Positions 41,783 to 54,940 of a stretch of 64,000 nt of DNA are shown one piece after another. The DNA is taken from the NCBI GenBank assembly GCA_030340625.1, contig JAOPHQ010004853.1, positions 81,001 through 145,000 of the forward strand. The letters are read 5' to 3'. The DNA is from Merluccius polli. Taxonomy: Eukaryota > Chordata > Actinopteri > Gadiformes > Merlucciidae. The notes under the pieces were generated by a model, which worked only from the letters and a program-made list of their open reading frames with translations, did no database searches and was not told the DNA's origin. Each line of letters opens with the position of its first letter. Positions within the stretch are counted from its first letter, which is position 1. The translations under genes and the position numbers were made by a program.

Positions 41783-42080
41783 GTGTATGGGTCAAAGTGA
41801 CTGGACTCAATATGTGACAGAGCAGAGAGAGAGAGAGGCCTGCGCTCCTTAGGCCCTACCACATGTTTTAATCTATACAAGCATTGTTTGAAGTTCCCAA
41901 TGAATACCAGAAGAAGCCCTGCTGGTCCGCTGGTGGCTTCTCATCCCATCCTACCTGACCGGGATCGGACCAGGATCTCCACATCGTTTTAACACACTGG
42001 TCATCACAGCACTGCGTGGGTCAGTTGCCTTTACAGAATTTGTATATTGTTTTTATTTGTAGACACTTTAGGTCGATGCG

Positions 42081-42082
<2 letters not shown>

Positions 42083-42118
<36 letters not shown>
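42083..42118. repeat. (AT)18 microsatellite
   Basis: An uninterrupted AT repeat of 36 nt. Confidence 0.97.
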
Positions 42119-42125
<7 letters not shown>

Positions 42126-43057
42126 CATTGTTTCCAATGTTTGGCTCAGAAGCTGCCTTACGCACCTTGCAATTAAACATCTTACTTCAACTTTTTTTGT
42201 AAAATATATAATAATAATATATAAATATTGTGAAAAAGGAAGAAAAAAAAACGCCACTTTAGTAAGAGATCCCTGGCATCGAAAAAAAGCAATTTCAATT
42301 GATGGCACAACATGGCTCCTTTTTAAGGGGCGTGTCGTTTGGACAATGGCATCTTAAATGCCATGCCAATCACTGTCATAATGGCGGCGCCCCCCCCCCC
42401 CCCCATCCCCAATAGTCATGGCTGACGTTTGAAGCTTTAGTTAGGAGCAACGGGGTGCAGTTTAATGTCCCACTTAACACAAGCCGCTTGCGTTTCCTCC
42501 AGAGTGCGTCACCCTTATAGCGCCTAATGGGTAATTCACGGCGTCTTTACGCTTTTATTACGCGCGACGCTTAGCGCATCCCGTCCGCGCAGCGGGATTA
42601 AACCAATTAAGACCGTCATCACCGCGGGCAGCCAATAAATACATTTACATTTTTTTGTTTTTTTGTATTTGTATTCACTTTGCTGTAATGTCAGGCCTCG
42701 CTTTTTTTTGGGGGGGGGGGATGCTGCATTTGTAGCGCGTAATGGCTGAGGAGAGAAAGGAGAAAGTCTCCTTCAGGCGTGAACCGAGATGCCAACCGCA
42801 GCGAGGACACTTTGCGTTGCGATTGCAATTTAGAAATAAAAAAAATGTTCAATGTCAAATAAGAAATCCTACGCAAATAAACACCCAGATAATCCTTGGT
42901 CCAATGAAACCTTAGTTCCTCTATGGCATATATTAGGATATGTTAATATCGGACCACTCCCCTCTCCTCGCTCCCCAGGACGCACGGGTCGACTTAAAAT
43001 ATACAGTAGACCCGGGGAACTTTGATGGGAGCAGAGCAGGAGGAGGAGGGTGGTGCT

Positions 43058-43333
<276 letters not shown>

Positions 43334-43802
43334 GTAAGTGTTGATGCTGTCCCATCTCCTGGACCGGGGAAAGCATCCAGCACCTCCTCAGCAGCACCCA
43401 TTCAACTTCTGGGTGTATTTGACCTGCACAGCCTGTAGGCCCAGGTTTTAAACATAAGGCATTGGGAAACTTTTTTTTTTTTTTTTTTTTAATAATTATG
43501 GTTATTATTATTATTATTATTATTATTATGGTTAATTATGAATAAGAGTAGGCCTATTTGTATCATTCTAATTCATTATCATCATTACTATTCGCATCAA
43601 CTTTACCCCAGACCTCGTGTTTATTGTATGTTGCGTGTTTCCCCCACTTAATTTCTGGGGTCTATATTGTCTAACAAGACGCTTATTCTCACTCCATAAA
43701 TTCGCGTGGAATGGGAAATAGGCATTTTTCAAAGCCAATGAAAAATCACCACATCAAATAAAACATCTCGGATCAAAAGAACCAACGCATGGACATCCCC
43801 CC

Positions 43803-43803
<1 letters not shown>

Positions 43804-43834
<31 letters not shown>

Positions 43835-44119
43835 ACCCCCACCCCAACCTCTATAAATTAAAAGGGGGGGCCCTCCGCTTGATCATGCAGCGAGCCCTGC
43901 CCCGCTGCAGCGATTGGCTGCAGGGACCCACAAGGGGGGAAAGTTTGAATAAAATACAAGCGCATGGCACCAGTGTTGTCATTCAAGCCCCGCACGCTCC
44001 GTCCTCTGGCTGCACCCGGACTTCAGCTGCACTAGTGAGGTCCGCTCTCCGCTCATATACACGCGAGCTTGTGAATGGTCGGAACCGGACCGTTAGGCCT
44101 ATATATATATATACACATT

Positions 44120-44150
<31 letters not shown>

Positions 44151-44401
44151 GGAGGGAGAGAGACAGAGACAGACAGAGAGAGTGAGAGAGAGACAGAGAC
44201 AGAGACTGAGCAAACTCTATAGATATATTGTTGGACTTTTTATTTTTAATTTTTAATTTTTTAAATATATTTTTAAACTTTTTTTAAAAGTTTGAATCGA
44301 CTTTAGGTGGATCGACTCGGAGCAAACGAAGGGAAATCCGGTCTCGCGCACAGCACCTCTGTCTTTAGCTCTCCTTTTGTTGTTGTTATTATTATTATAT
44401 C

Positions 44402-44434
<33 letters not shown>

Positions 44435-44567
44435 TTTTAAATAATTATTTTTTTTAAAAACAACAACAACAATTAAAGCGTAGGCTTTAATTTATCGAGG
44501 GCATCCCCACGAGAGGTGACATTTGGACCAAGCCCATCCGCGTGGTCCCATACCGAACTTGGACAGG
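43804..44567 (+). promoter_or_regulatory. notum1: notum1 upstream region / probable promoter and 5' UTR
   Basis: A C31 run (43804-43834) precedes a TATA-like TATAAATT (43852-43859). A CCAAT box in reverse (GATTGG, about 43911-43916), an AT microsatellite (44101-44143), a GA-rich tract and a TTA array (44386-44440) follow before the start codon. If the TATA box is used, the 5' UTR would be about 690 nt unless spliced. The transcription start is a guess. Confidence 0.35.
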
Positions 44568-45846
44568 ATGGCGGCGGCGCGGCTGCTCTCCTCGGTGGCG
44601 CTGCTGGTGCTGATGCAGCCCGGCGCGCTGTCTGGCGCGCGGCGGTTCCGCGGCGGCCGCAACCCGCAACCGCGGCGCGCGCCGCCTTCCCCCGCGTACC
44701 GGGGCGGGGGGGACCACCGTGGGGGGGCGGCGGCGGCGGCGGGCGACACGACGGAGAGCTTCCCGCTGGACTTCACGGCGGTGGAGGAGAACATGGACAA
44801 TTTCATGACCCAGGTGAAGAACCTGGCCCAGTCCCTGTACCCGTGCTCGGCCCAGAAGCTGGACCACGACATGAAGCTGCGCCTGCTGGAGAACACCACC
44901 GTCACGTGCAACGACGGAAGCCCTGCTGGGTACGTACGCCTTTTTTCACCTCTCCTTCCATCCAGCTAGCGTTGCGTCCCGGCGTTAATAAAAAATACTT
45001 TAAAAAATAATAATTATCATTATCATTATCATAATAATAAACGTAATACTACTAATAATTTTAATAAAGATGCGAATAAAAGGAAAGAGGTTGCTTGAGT
45101 CGCAGCACGCGCCCGGTCCAGACCAGCTGCTTCGTGTCAGCAGCAGCGGCGCGTGGAAGATGCGGGCAGCCGCATGGCTGAACGCTTCATTTCCTCTGCG
45201 CTAAATTACAATGCAGCAAAGTCTGCCGGGCACCACGTTTCACAGAGAGACACAGAGAGAGAGAGGGGAGAGAGAGGGGGAGAAAAAAAAGAGAGAGAGA
45301 GATGCTTGCGATACTTTTTCTTTTCACTCTTTGAGGCCGGGAGTCTAAAAATGGATGTATGTCGAAATGGGCACGTTTTAGTGTGTGGACAAGTTAAGAG
45401 CCACACAAAAGCAGTACGATCATCATCCAACCCCCCATCCCCATCCCGTTCCCATTTATCTGCTATGAAATCCATTGTTGACAACGAGATTAGGGATAAA
45501 TCCCGTTGTTATTGGGGAAGCCTGGACGATGTCTCCTCTTAAGAGGGATCAGCCTCTGCACTAAAAGCATTTTAATGTCGGGCGGACCCTACTTGACTGC
45601 TCAGTGTGTTGTGTGTGTTGTGTTGTGTGTGTGTGTGTGTGTTGTAGGCTATTATTGGGGAGACTCTTATTTTGGAAAATAGAACAGGCTATTGACCAGG
45701 CGTCACTTTCTTCCCAGTGCATCATTCATGGAAAACCAGAATAGGGTTACAGTGATGCTGCAGTAACAACATAGGATGTATTATCAAGACAGGCTTGATC
45801 AAATGAGGTATCTTTTATAGAAACATCATAATAATTAAGTTTGTTT

Positions 45847-45928
<82 letters not shown>

Positions 45929-48119
45929 TAGTGGATTTACTATCCCATCTAATTCCTGGGTTAAACCTCTAAGTGCCCACTGAGGAGCTAAGCTCTTCTA
46001 GCGCTTTGTGACTCCAGGATGAGGACAAGTTGGCCTACTGGGGACAATTGTTGGCAGATGGATTTAGCGCTGTCCCCAAAGATGCTAATCCATCCTTCTA
46101 CCAGTTAGCCAGGCCTCGGATATACCTTGAACGCAAACAGCCTGGTGTGGTCAGAAATAACAATGTTGTTTTGTCTATCAACTATTTGGTGTTATCTGTT
46201 GCTAACTCATTCTCATAAGGATTCAAAAAGTTAATAGTGACAGTGAACGTTCACCAAAGATTTCCCCAAATCATTTTAAAATCAGCGGCCGTCGTAGCAT
46301 GTATGTTATTATTTTAGAAATGCCCTTGTGATGCGTAATTAAGTCCTGATCCATCTTATCGATCCACCTTATCAATTCATCTATGATTGCGAATATACCT
46401 AAATCACGGTAACGTGCCTGAGCTGCTCTCATGCACTGTCTGCCATGCTAAGTACTGTCAGATGCATTTCACGGGTGGTGACCATGATACCCTGCCCTTG
46501 TAAATCAAAAGATAAACCAGCAGCAGACTCATACTACTCGCATTCTCGCAGTAAAATACCGCGCTTCTTGGCTTGGCTGGTCTCTACTGTTGAACCGTCT
46601 GAACAAGGCTACGAGGCATTCAACAGCAGCCAGAATGTGATTAAATGTCTGAGCAAACAGTGCAGATGAGCAGCCAAGTCCGTTTCCTTTGATGCTGTTT
46701 GAAGCAGTGAATTCTGGCGATTGCTGAGAGTTAAGTCACTGGTTACGTCTGGTGGATGCACAAGAGTTGAAGTCTCAAAGTCTGCTGTCAACTGGAATCT
46801 ACGGTCTGATCATAGTTTGAATTTATTTTAGTATGTCATTTTAATTTAATCTTTGGTTAGGAAAGTATATGGAAGGGGGGGGGGGGGGGACAAGTATAAT
46901 ATATACAAACATGATACAGATGCAGAGACGGCCAATCTTGCAATCTGCTGCGATGCGTTGCAGTCTTTCAGTGGACTTTTGATCTTCCATTTCCCTCTGG
47001 ATTACCTGGGTTTGCCGATAAAGAGACATATATGGGTCCAGCCACAGCAACAACAACAAAGCAAACATTGAAAGTGATCTCAAAAATACAACAGCTGCAT
47101 TATTCCTGTGTGTCCGCAATGTTTTCATTCCTTCATGCTGAAACGTTGAGGTTTCGATGATTGAAGGACACTGTTTCGGAGCGATGACATCAGCGCAGTC
47201 GGCCAGAATATGATGGTACATACCCCTCGTCATGGCAACGCACACACTGAGTAGAGATCACCTCATAGGTTATTTCTTTCCAGCCAGTATGATGAGGTTC
47301 AATGGCTGCGCTATCTGCTAATCATGTCCCTTTGGAACGGCAACAGAAAGAAAACCAGGTTTATCTGCGTGGATCTGGGTCACGTTGGTGAAATTGTGTT
47401 ATTTTATTTTTCTTGTATTTCTAGAAACAAGGGGTCTTTGTTGGGATGACTTGGCCACATGACATTTGTTTTCATTATGGATGCATTGTCACGCCATAGT
47501 AGATTACCTGTTACAGTACTTTTCTTCCTCTTGCAATCATGGAATGCGGTGAAAAGGAAACGCTGACCACGTTTATCTTTTATACTCACAGTATCTTTGT
47601 TCGAATATAATGTTTCATTTCCAGTATGAATATTCATATTGTGTTAATGTAAGTGATGTACATGAGTGTGTAGTGATTCATTAAATATATACTTCTCTTT
47701 CAGATACTACCTGAAAGAATCCAGAGGGAGTCGGCGCTGGCTGATCTTCTTAGAAGGTGTGTACTCTATCAATAGTTTTTGATTCAACTATTTCCTCTGT
47801 TCTAGTCCTTGGCGTCCGCAAGCGTAGGCTCTTTCATCTTTTAATACAATACTGATATCTTTACTTCCAGTGTTTTTCAAGCGATCGCCGAGAAAAAGTC
47901 TCAGGAAAAATGAAAGTAATGAAAAATGTTTCACGTAACATAAACACATGGTAACTTCGATGTGTATCTCTGGGCCTCCGTCCGTCCGTCTGTCTGTTCC
48001 TCCTTAGGCGGCTGGTACTGTTTCAACAAAGAGAACTGTGACACTCGCTATGAGACCATGAGGAGGCTGATGAGCTCGTCCAAGTGGCCCCAAACCAAAA
48101 CAGGTCAGAATCACGCGGA

Positions 48120-48163
<44 letters not shown>

Positions 48164-48463
48164 CACCACTGGTGCCAGGGAACCGGGGAATGAGCGTGGC
48201 TGTTGAAGCTTCGGTGATGCCTGCCCTAATTCATAATAAATGAATCCATAAACAAATACAAAATAAAATATTTAAAATTTGAGATAACTTACTATTACTT
48301 AAAAAAAAAAAGTAATAGTAAGTTAGGTCAGTAAACTACTACTCCTACCACAACCACTACGACTACTGGGGCCACTGTACCGCTGTGGATACTGTACTAC
48401 TGTCGCGTCTGTGCGTCTGTACTGTGCTCCTACTAATGTTTTGAGATCTCATCAGACAAGCGC

Positions 48464-48502
<39 letters not shown>

Positions 48503-48916
48503 GCGTAGTCTCTGTTGTGAGATGGAGGAATGGGGTTCATCCCTGTTTCTGCAGCAGCACTGGCTAGCCTTACCTGGTGCCCTGTCGCGCTCCGCTCACC
48601 TGCCCTGTCATTGTGCTGTAATGACTGTGATCCAATGATGATGAGGAGGAGGAGGATGTGGGAGGAGGGTGGCTGGGAGTGGGGTGGGATGCTTTAATGA
48701 TACATATTGATCTGTTGTTGTTAAAGTTGTTGTTGTTGTTGTTGTTTGGTCTCTGCAGGGACGGGAATCCTGTCTCCGCTGCCCGAGGAAAACCCACACT
48801 GGTGGAACGCAAACATGGTGTACGTTATGTCATGAAAGAGTGTGTGTTTGTGTGTGTGTGTGAGGGAGTGAATGCATATGTTTACCGGTGTGTGTGGATG
48901 TGAATGCATACAATTT

Positions 48917-48963
<47 letters not shown>

Positions 48964-48968
48964 ACGCA

Positions 48969-49009
<41 letters not shown>

Positions 49010-49467
49010 AAGCGTGTGTGCACACTGTGCATGTGTATGCGTATAATGTGTGTGTTTAAGTTGGCGCTGCCTAATGATAGCTGGTATCTTTCCTAACTTC
49101 CTGTGCACAGTAGCTATAATAGTACACACACATGCGCGTGTCTAAAGCATGCCTCTGGTGTGACTCACACAGGTTCATCCCCTACTGCTCCAGTGATGTC
49201 TGGAGCGGGGCCTCACCCAAGACAGACCAAAGTAAGCTTTTATTTAATAACTTCACAAAACAAATCTCAGAATTGCATTCTTCTAAAAAAATGTGTGCTG
49301 TTTTTTCTCACCAAAACTCTTGGCCCTTCTCTCTATGTCGTGTGTTCAGACAGCTACGCCTTCATGGGCTCCTTGATTATCCAGGAGGTTGTGAAGGACC
49401 TTCTGTCCAAAGGCCTGGACAACGCCAAGGTTCTCCTGCTAGCAGGCAGCAGGTTTGTGCATTTTCA

Positions 49468-49498
<31 letters not shown>

Positions 49499-51789
49499 TA
49501 GGGCTGCACGATTATGAAATAATTGCAATTATTTGGCCCGAAATTGTGATTATTCATTGCTATTTAACAGATTATCGATTCAATTAATATGCCGTGGTGC
49601 CTACTATATTATATATTCAAAACCCATGCTGCATTGTGAAAAAGAATGAATTGCAACCTTTTATGATTACTTAATTGTAGAGTCCAAAATCGCGATTTTG
49701 ATTAATATGCAATTCATTGTGCAACCCTAGTGTGTGTGTGTGTGTGTGGGAGTTTAATGTCATCTCATTATGCTGCTGTATGTAGTCCGTACAGCATTAC
49801 ATTATGAGAGCAAAGTTGTAGTTTTCATAGGGCTGTGCTGCGTCGTGTGTGTCCCCGTTGGTCTCCCAACTGTCGCTCTTGTTGTCTATGTCATGCGCAC
49901 ATGGTGCCATCTAGTTTACCTTTTTAGAGATTCATAAAAATGTATCTTTATTATCATCATTTCGTATCGTTTGTATTTCTACTGTATTTTGTTTCACCTG
50001 CTGTGTCGTCATCATACTAACCTCCCGGTCTCCTCTGCAGCGCGGGCGGCACCGGGGTTCTCCTGAACGTTGACCGCGTAGCAGACCTCCTGGAGGGTCT
50101 GGGCCACACTGGGGTCCAGGTGCGAGGCCTGTCCGACTCGGGCTGGTTCCTGGACAACAAGCAGTACCACTGCACCGACTGTGTGGACACTATCAGCTGT
50201 TCCCCCACCGAAACCATCAGGAGAGGCATCAAGTACGGCACAGTCTCTTATGATGTTAACGGATGTGTGTTTGCACTTGCGTTTGTATTACTTGGTCATA
50301 TGTGCGTATACACAGTGGATTTCAGTCATTCATTTGGATTGTACCAGATGGGTTTTAAGCAACAGTTGATTATGTGCTATACTTTGCATATAACATACAA
50401 AATTACAAAAAGCCCTACAATTATGGATGTGTATTTACAGATGTGCAGTCAAGTCAAATTTATTTATAAAGCACATTTAAACACAACTGCCATTGACCAA
50501 AGTGCTGTACAAAGTAAATAAATAAAACACATCAGGTCATAATAAATCATATTAAAACGCAGCAGATGCACCTGCTGTGTGATATGAACTCGTCAACACT
50601 GCATTGACCTTTGACCTGCTGCACCAACAGGTACTGGGGTAGTGTGGTCCCGGAGAAGTGCAGACAGACCCACGAAGGAGAGGAGTGGAACTGCTTCTTT
50701 GGATACAGAGTCTTCCCATCGATAAAGAGTGAGTGTTAATGAAAAGCTTCTTCCTAATAGAAAAAAAAACATACAACAATGATTTGTTTTGGTGCTGGTA
50801 GTACTTTTAAGTTAATATTATCTACAATAGGTAGCCCAAGCGAAACGTCACAAATAACACCGTGTCGTCCGTTGTTTCTCCCTGCAGGCCCGGTGTTCGT
50901 GGTCCAGTGGCTGTTTGACGAGGCCCAGCTGACGGTGGACAACATCCAGCTGACCGGACAGCCTGTGCAGGAGGGCCAGTGGCGCTACATCCAGAACCTG
51001 GGCATCGAGCTGAGGAACACCCTCAAAGATGTCCCGTAAGAATCACTCTCATATCATCCTCTAGTGAAGGAAGTGTACTCGGGAAACCTGCCGTATTTTG
51101 GGGGTTTAATACAGTGTCTTAGTCTTACAACATTTTCAATAAACTGGAAAGCACCGTAACCTTGTTTGGAAAGATTGCTATAAATGTGATGGTGTACCGG
51201 TATGTATTTATGTGTGTATGTATAATACTGTTGCAATGGCTTATTTTACAGGGCCATGTTTGCGCCAGCCTGCTTGTCCCATGAGGTTATCACCAGAAAG
51301 TGAGTATCGCTCAAGTCTCCATCTGTTCTGGACAGATGTACCGACACGAAATGACAACAGAAGCCATAGCAGCTTCTGTTGTCATTTCGGTCCGTGCACA
51401 GAGTCTAAGGCATTTCTTTGTGACATTATTTGATGGTATTTCATTGAGTGAGCTGACAGCGCCCTCTTGTGTCCACGTCCAGCTACTGGATCGACGTGCA
51501 GGTGAAAGGCACGTCCCTGCCGCGGGCCCTGCACTGCTGGGACCGCAGCCTCCACGACAGCAACAGGAACAACAAGGCCCCGCCCAAGGGCTGCCCGGTG
51601 CACTTGATTGACAGCTGCCCGTGGCCACACTGCAACCCTACCTGCCCCACCATCAGAGACCAGTTCACGGGGCAGGAGATGAACGTCATCCAGTTCCTCA
51701 TGCACATGGGCTTCGACGTGCAGAAGATGGCACAGCAGCAGGGCATGGACCCCGCCAAACTACTGGGCATGCTCAGTAGTGGCAGCTAA
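44568..51789 (+). CDS. notum1: Notum, secreted palmitoleoyl-protein carboxylesterase (Wnt deacylase), 11 exons
   Basis: Notum is a secreted alpha/beta hydrolase that removes the palmitoleate from Wnt proteins outside the cell and so damps Wnt signalling. Exons: 44568-44929, 47704-47756, 48008-48103, 48759-48819, 49173-49231, 49350-49452, 50041-50232, 50631-50728, 50888-51035, 51252-51299, 51483-51789. All introns are GT-AG and phases agree; the product is 508 aa (human 496). A signal peptide covers about residues 1-23, followed by an Arg/Gly/Pro-rich stretch. The oxyanion motif GGW is at 139-141, the nucleophile motif GSSAG has Ser245, and FDEAQL and LSHEV supply Asp352 and His401, completing the catalytic triad. 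An N-glycosylation sequon is at Asn109. An in-frame stop at 44517-44519 makes 44568 the first ATG. Which teleost paralogue (1a or 1b) this is was not resolved. Confidence 0.97.
44930..47703 (+). other. notum1 intron 1
   Basis: A 2.8-kb intron with a GA-rich patch (45245-45302), a GT-rich patch (45605-45645), an (AT)38 array (45851-45926) and a G run near 46876. No other gene was seen in it. The frame at 46030-46218 has no recognisable similarity. Confidence 0.85.
45851..45926. repeat. (AT)38 microsatellite
   Basis: An uninterrupted AT run of 76 nt in notum1 intron 1. Confidence 0.97.
48121..49018. repeat. CA/GT microsatellites in notum1 introns 3 and 4
   Basis: An AC array at 48121-48157 (intron 3), a GT array at 48472-48498, a TTG array at about 48718-48747 right before exon 4, and GT arrays at 48919-48960 and 48975-49008 (intron 4). 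Confidence 0.93.
49499..49729. mobile_element. hAT-type MITE in notum1 intron 6
   Basis: A 231-bp element with termini TAGGGCTGCACGATTA and, in reverse complement, TAGGGTTGCACAATGA. It sits inside a GT microsatellite (GT at 49472-49498 and again from 49730), so the 8-bp target duplication reads GTGTGTGT on both sides. It begins only 47 bp after the exon 6 donor. Confidence 0.82.
50452..50530 (+). repeat. Teleost dispersed repeat fragment in notum1 intron 7
   Basis: AATTTATTTATAAAGCAC followed by CCAAAGTGCTGTACA is the hallmark of a widespread teleost interspersed repeat tail. The family is not assigned. Confidence 0.5.
51347..51389. repeat. Perfect 18-bp hairpin in notum1 intron 10
   Basis: CGAAATGACAACAGAAGC (51347-51364) and its exact reverse complement (51372-51389) are separated by a 7-nt loop. 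The host intron is only 183 bp. Confidence 0.92.
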
Positions 51790-53395
51790 ATGGATCACTG
51801 TAGTTTCGCCAACCAAACTAGCAGCGTTAAAAACAACAACAACAACAACACAAGGCCGGTCTCTCTCTCGGCCCGTTCTTCCACAGCTGATACCTCCGAT
51901 GTAATCACTTCCCTCCCATCCCCTCCCATCCCCATCCCACGTCTCCCACTACCCCCCCCCCCCCCCCTATCTCCACCCCCCCCCCCCCCCAATTCCAGCT
52001 TGTTTAGCTCAAACCTTTAGCCCACACCTCAGTCCAAAAAACAGGGGCTATGTTTTTTGTTGGTTTTTTTTACCCTTGATCCATTGATACACTATTTTAT
52101 CCTTTTAAGTACCGTTTTGTTTTGTTCTCAACCCAGTGCTGGTGACCAGTACCAAGGACAACACGCCAACACAAGGCTTGCTACTCTCCTCTTAATTTAT
52201 GTTTTGGTTAAAACAGAAAATAAATATATATTTATATATCTCAAATGTAATCCAGTTTTAAGGATGCTCGTTGATATGCTTTTTTTTGGGTCGTTTTTGA
52301 TTTATTTACATTAACTGATATTATTTTATCTTTTTTTTTTACATGGTAAGCTACGACAGTGACGTTATGTCTTTAATGTAGTCGCTCAGTAAAGCGTTTG
52401 TAAGGATATATGTTCTTGTTGTCTTATATAGTTGGATCCTACCACCCTGGGGCCTGAATCATGGTTAAAAACACACAACACACATTGTTTTTGCAAGAAA
52501 ATATACATTCATATTTACACAGAGATTGAGGAAGAAAAAGAAAGAGAGTAAATCCACAGGTCTCTTGAAATGGTTAGGTAGCCCAACACGTTACTCATAA
52601 GCTGTTGGTACAGAATGGAAATAATGCAAACAATAACACATAGATTAAAGGCAAAACATTCATTCACACCCATTACATTTTTTTGCTAAATGTATTCATT
52701 TCTAAAAACAACTTTGTTACAAGGGATAGAAATAAATTAAATAATTCCTGATTTGATACCTTTTGGTTCATCTATGTACACCACAGTGCCGTTGCATGTT
52801 GTCGTGCCCTGTTTTACACCGGGGGCATTAGCAGAAGATCAGTTTACCCCAAGCCAAGGAAATGTGTTTTATCAGAATGTGATTTCAACACAGGGTCACC
52901 TCAGTAGTCCGACATTTCTCAGAATCAAGTGCATTCAAAGGGAGACAAATATTGTGTATACTTTTTTGGAGTATTTGTATAGGTCATGTTATGTGTTTAC
53001 TATATAACTTCCATCGTTTATTTGACAATAGAAATCACTTTTTAATATAAAGATGTTGATGTGTGTATTGCTGTCTTATAAATGCTGTTTTAAAGGACCT
53101 TTATTTTACATCACACGAGAGAAGGAAAGGTATTACTAATTGTAATTTTATTCTGTAACATATTTTTTTAACAGAAAGAAAACTCAAGCTACATTAGTAA
53201 TTTACATATTTATTTTGTTATGTAAATCATATTTATAAGTGCTATTTTCACAGAGAAGTGATTCTTTGTAAATTGTAAATATATTACTGTTTTGTTTTCT
53301 TTTTGTGTTGATTGCATGTCTTTGTATCAGACTTTGAAGAAAAAGACCAATTACAGATATATTTCAAGATAACATTTTGTGTTGTGTTGTCATTT
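51790..53395 (+). other. notum1: notum1 3' UTR and 3' flank
   Basis: Downstream of the stop lie C-rich stretches (51951-51990) and then AT-rich sequence. AATAAA hexamers occur at 52219-52224 and about 52732-52737, so 3' ends of about 0.45 kb or 0.95 kb after the stop are possible. AT-rich sequence continues to about 53395 without coding potential. Confidence 0.4.
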
Positions 53396-53422
53396 ACCGT
53401 CATACCAAAACATCAAGCTCTA

Positions 53423-53428
<6 letters not shown>

Positions 53429-53492
<64 letters not shown>
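53429..53492. repeat. (TA)32 microsatellite
   Basis: An uninterrupted TA run of 64 nt between notum1 and myadml2. Confidence 0.97.
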
Positions 53493-53493
<1 letters not shown>

Positions 53494-53952
53494 CATACAA
53501 AAAGCAAGAGTAAAAGCCATTTACAAAAACATTGCTTTTACTATAGTGGACCACTAAAATCGACCCACCTGTACATCTGTAAAATCAGACACACCAGACA
53601 CCAATACAACCTGAAAGTGTTTTCCAGCAACCATTCACATAAATCCATCACCTCCTCCATCTTTTATTCACCTCTCCATAACGGACATATAATCACCATA
53701 TCATTTTGGATATAAAAAGACGTCCTACCTACCCATCCTGTCATTACCCTGTGTAAGCACCGGCTTTGCTTTGAAAGCGCTAAAAACTTTAATTCTCCGG
53801 GACCCCCCCCCCCCCCCCACCCCCCCTTTCCCTCTAGAAATACGACCCCCCCCTATACCACCCCTTCACTGTAACATTTACTGCCCAGCAGCCCAGTTGC
53901 CGGGGCGGACATTTGGGCCTCCTCCCCACCCCATGTGTGAAATATAGACCCT

Positions 53953-53962
53953 CTATTTATAG
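53953..53962 (+). promoter_or_regulatory. myadml2: MEF2-type / TATA-like site upstream of myadml2
   Basis: CTATTTATAG matches the MEF2 consensus CTA(A/T)4TAG exactly and can also serve as a TATA-like element. It lies about 1 kb upstream of the myadml2 start codon and about 175 nt before a good splice donor. Muscle-type regulation would fit what I recall of human MYADML2 expression, but this is inference. Confidence 0.4.
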
Positions 53963-53984
53963 AGCATGGTGTGGCCTGCAACCT

Positions 53985-54136
53985 TGGGTTCAGCACAACC
54001 TTTTCATTTCAGGAACCACCCCTAGTAAACTACCGAGTACACGCAGGCACACAGCGGAGCACAAGTGTGTGGAGCTACAGAAACTGGCAGACCAAATCAG
54101 GAAGGCCACGGCGGAGAAAGAGAAAGTGGACGACAG
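53985..54136 (+). other. myadml2: Probable 5' UTR exon of myadml2
   Basis: The segment ends at a consensus donor (GACAG then GTGAAA at 54137). Its start is set only by the TATA-like site upstream; a possible acceptor (TTTCATTTCAG) ends near 54012, so it could instead be an internal exon. One frame reads as a charged helix (LQKLADQIRKATAEKEKVDD) but does not join in frame to the myadml2 ATG from the acceptor I could see. It is therefore treated as untranslated. Confidence 0.35.
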
Positions 54137-54940
54137 GTGAAAACAGCTTGAGTGACTTCAACGTCAGGGACATTTTCGGCTGTCAGGGACTTTCGGCGGC
54201 GCAGAAGAAGGATCATCTGGGACGGTACTGACACGGCACGCCAGACCAATTCATCTCAAGGCCAGGGCCTGGAGTTGTTGTTGCCTCTCAATATGGCCTG
54301 CGGCTGTCTGGACAAACTCTAACCTGCGCTGGGGGAGATACAGAGAAACTCAAGACCCAAAGACTGCGGACAGACAGTGAATAAGAAAAACAGATTTCAG
54401 GCTTTGCCATATGCTGGCTATTTTTAAAACTGGACCAGGCTGGGGTAATATGCCTCCATATTTTTCTAAAGCGCGTTTAAGTTGACGTAAATATCTGCTA
54501 TGAACACGATTCATTTTGAAGAAAGAAAATGTGTAATCCAAGCTATTGATTAAAATAGCTCAATAGCCTCTGGTCCAACAGAAGACACTTTATATATAAT
54601 CTATACATTTTTCTCTTTTTCCTTTCACATATTCAACAAATGTCTTCTGCTATTCTCATGTCGTCTCTACAAAACGTCCCTGCGCAGTGACTGGATGTAA
54701 TTTGAGCCGCCGCGCACCACGGTAATTACAAAGCACACAGAGGAAAAAAATCTTTTTACTGCGATTTGTAATTAAGGACCGTCTATAAACGGCGACTGGG
54801 GAAAGGGCGAGGTCTCTGCGGAGGGAGAAGTGCAGGCCGCAAGCCCTCCCAGGCCGGAGGAAGGAGGACGTCCCCCTCCGGAAAAAAAGAAATCTGTTGA
54901 GGCAGAATCCCCCAGCGGACGCCCTGCTCCGGAGGAGGCC

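Noticed and set aside
54830..54940. N-terminal extension of myadml2 from a GTG codon
   Set aside because: The first ATG (54941) aligns with the start region of human MYADML2. The upstream part is Pro/Glu-rich, lacks an ATG and is probably 5' UTR.
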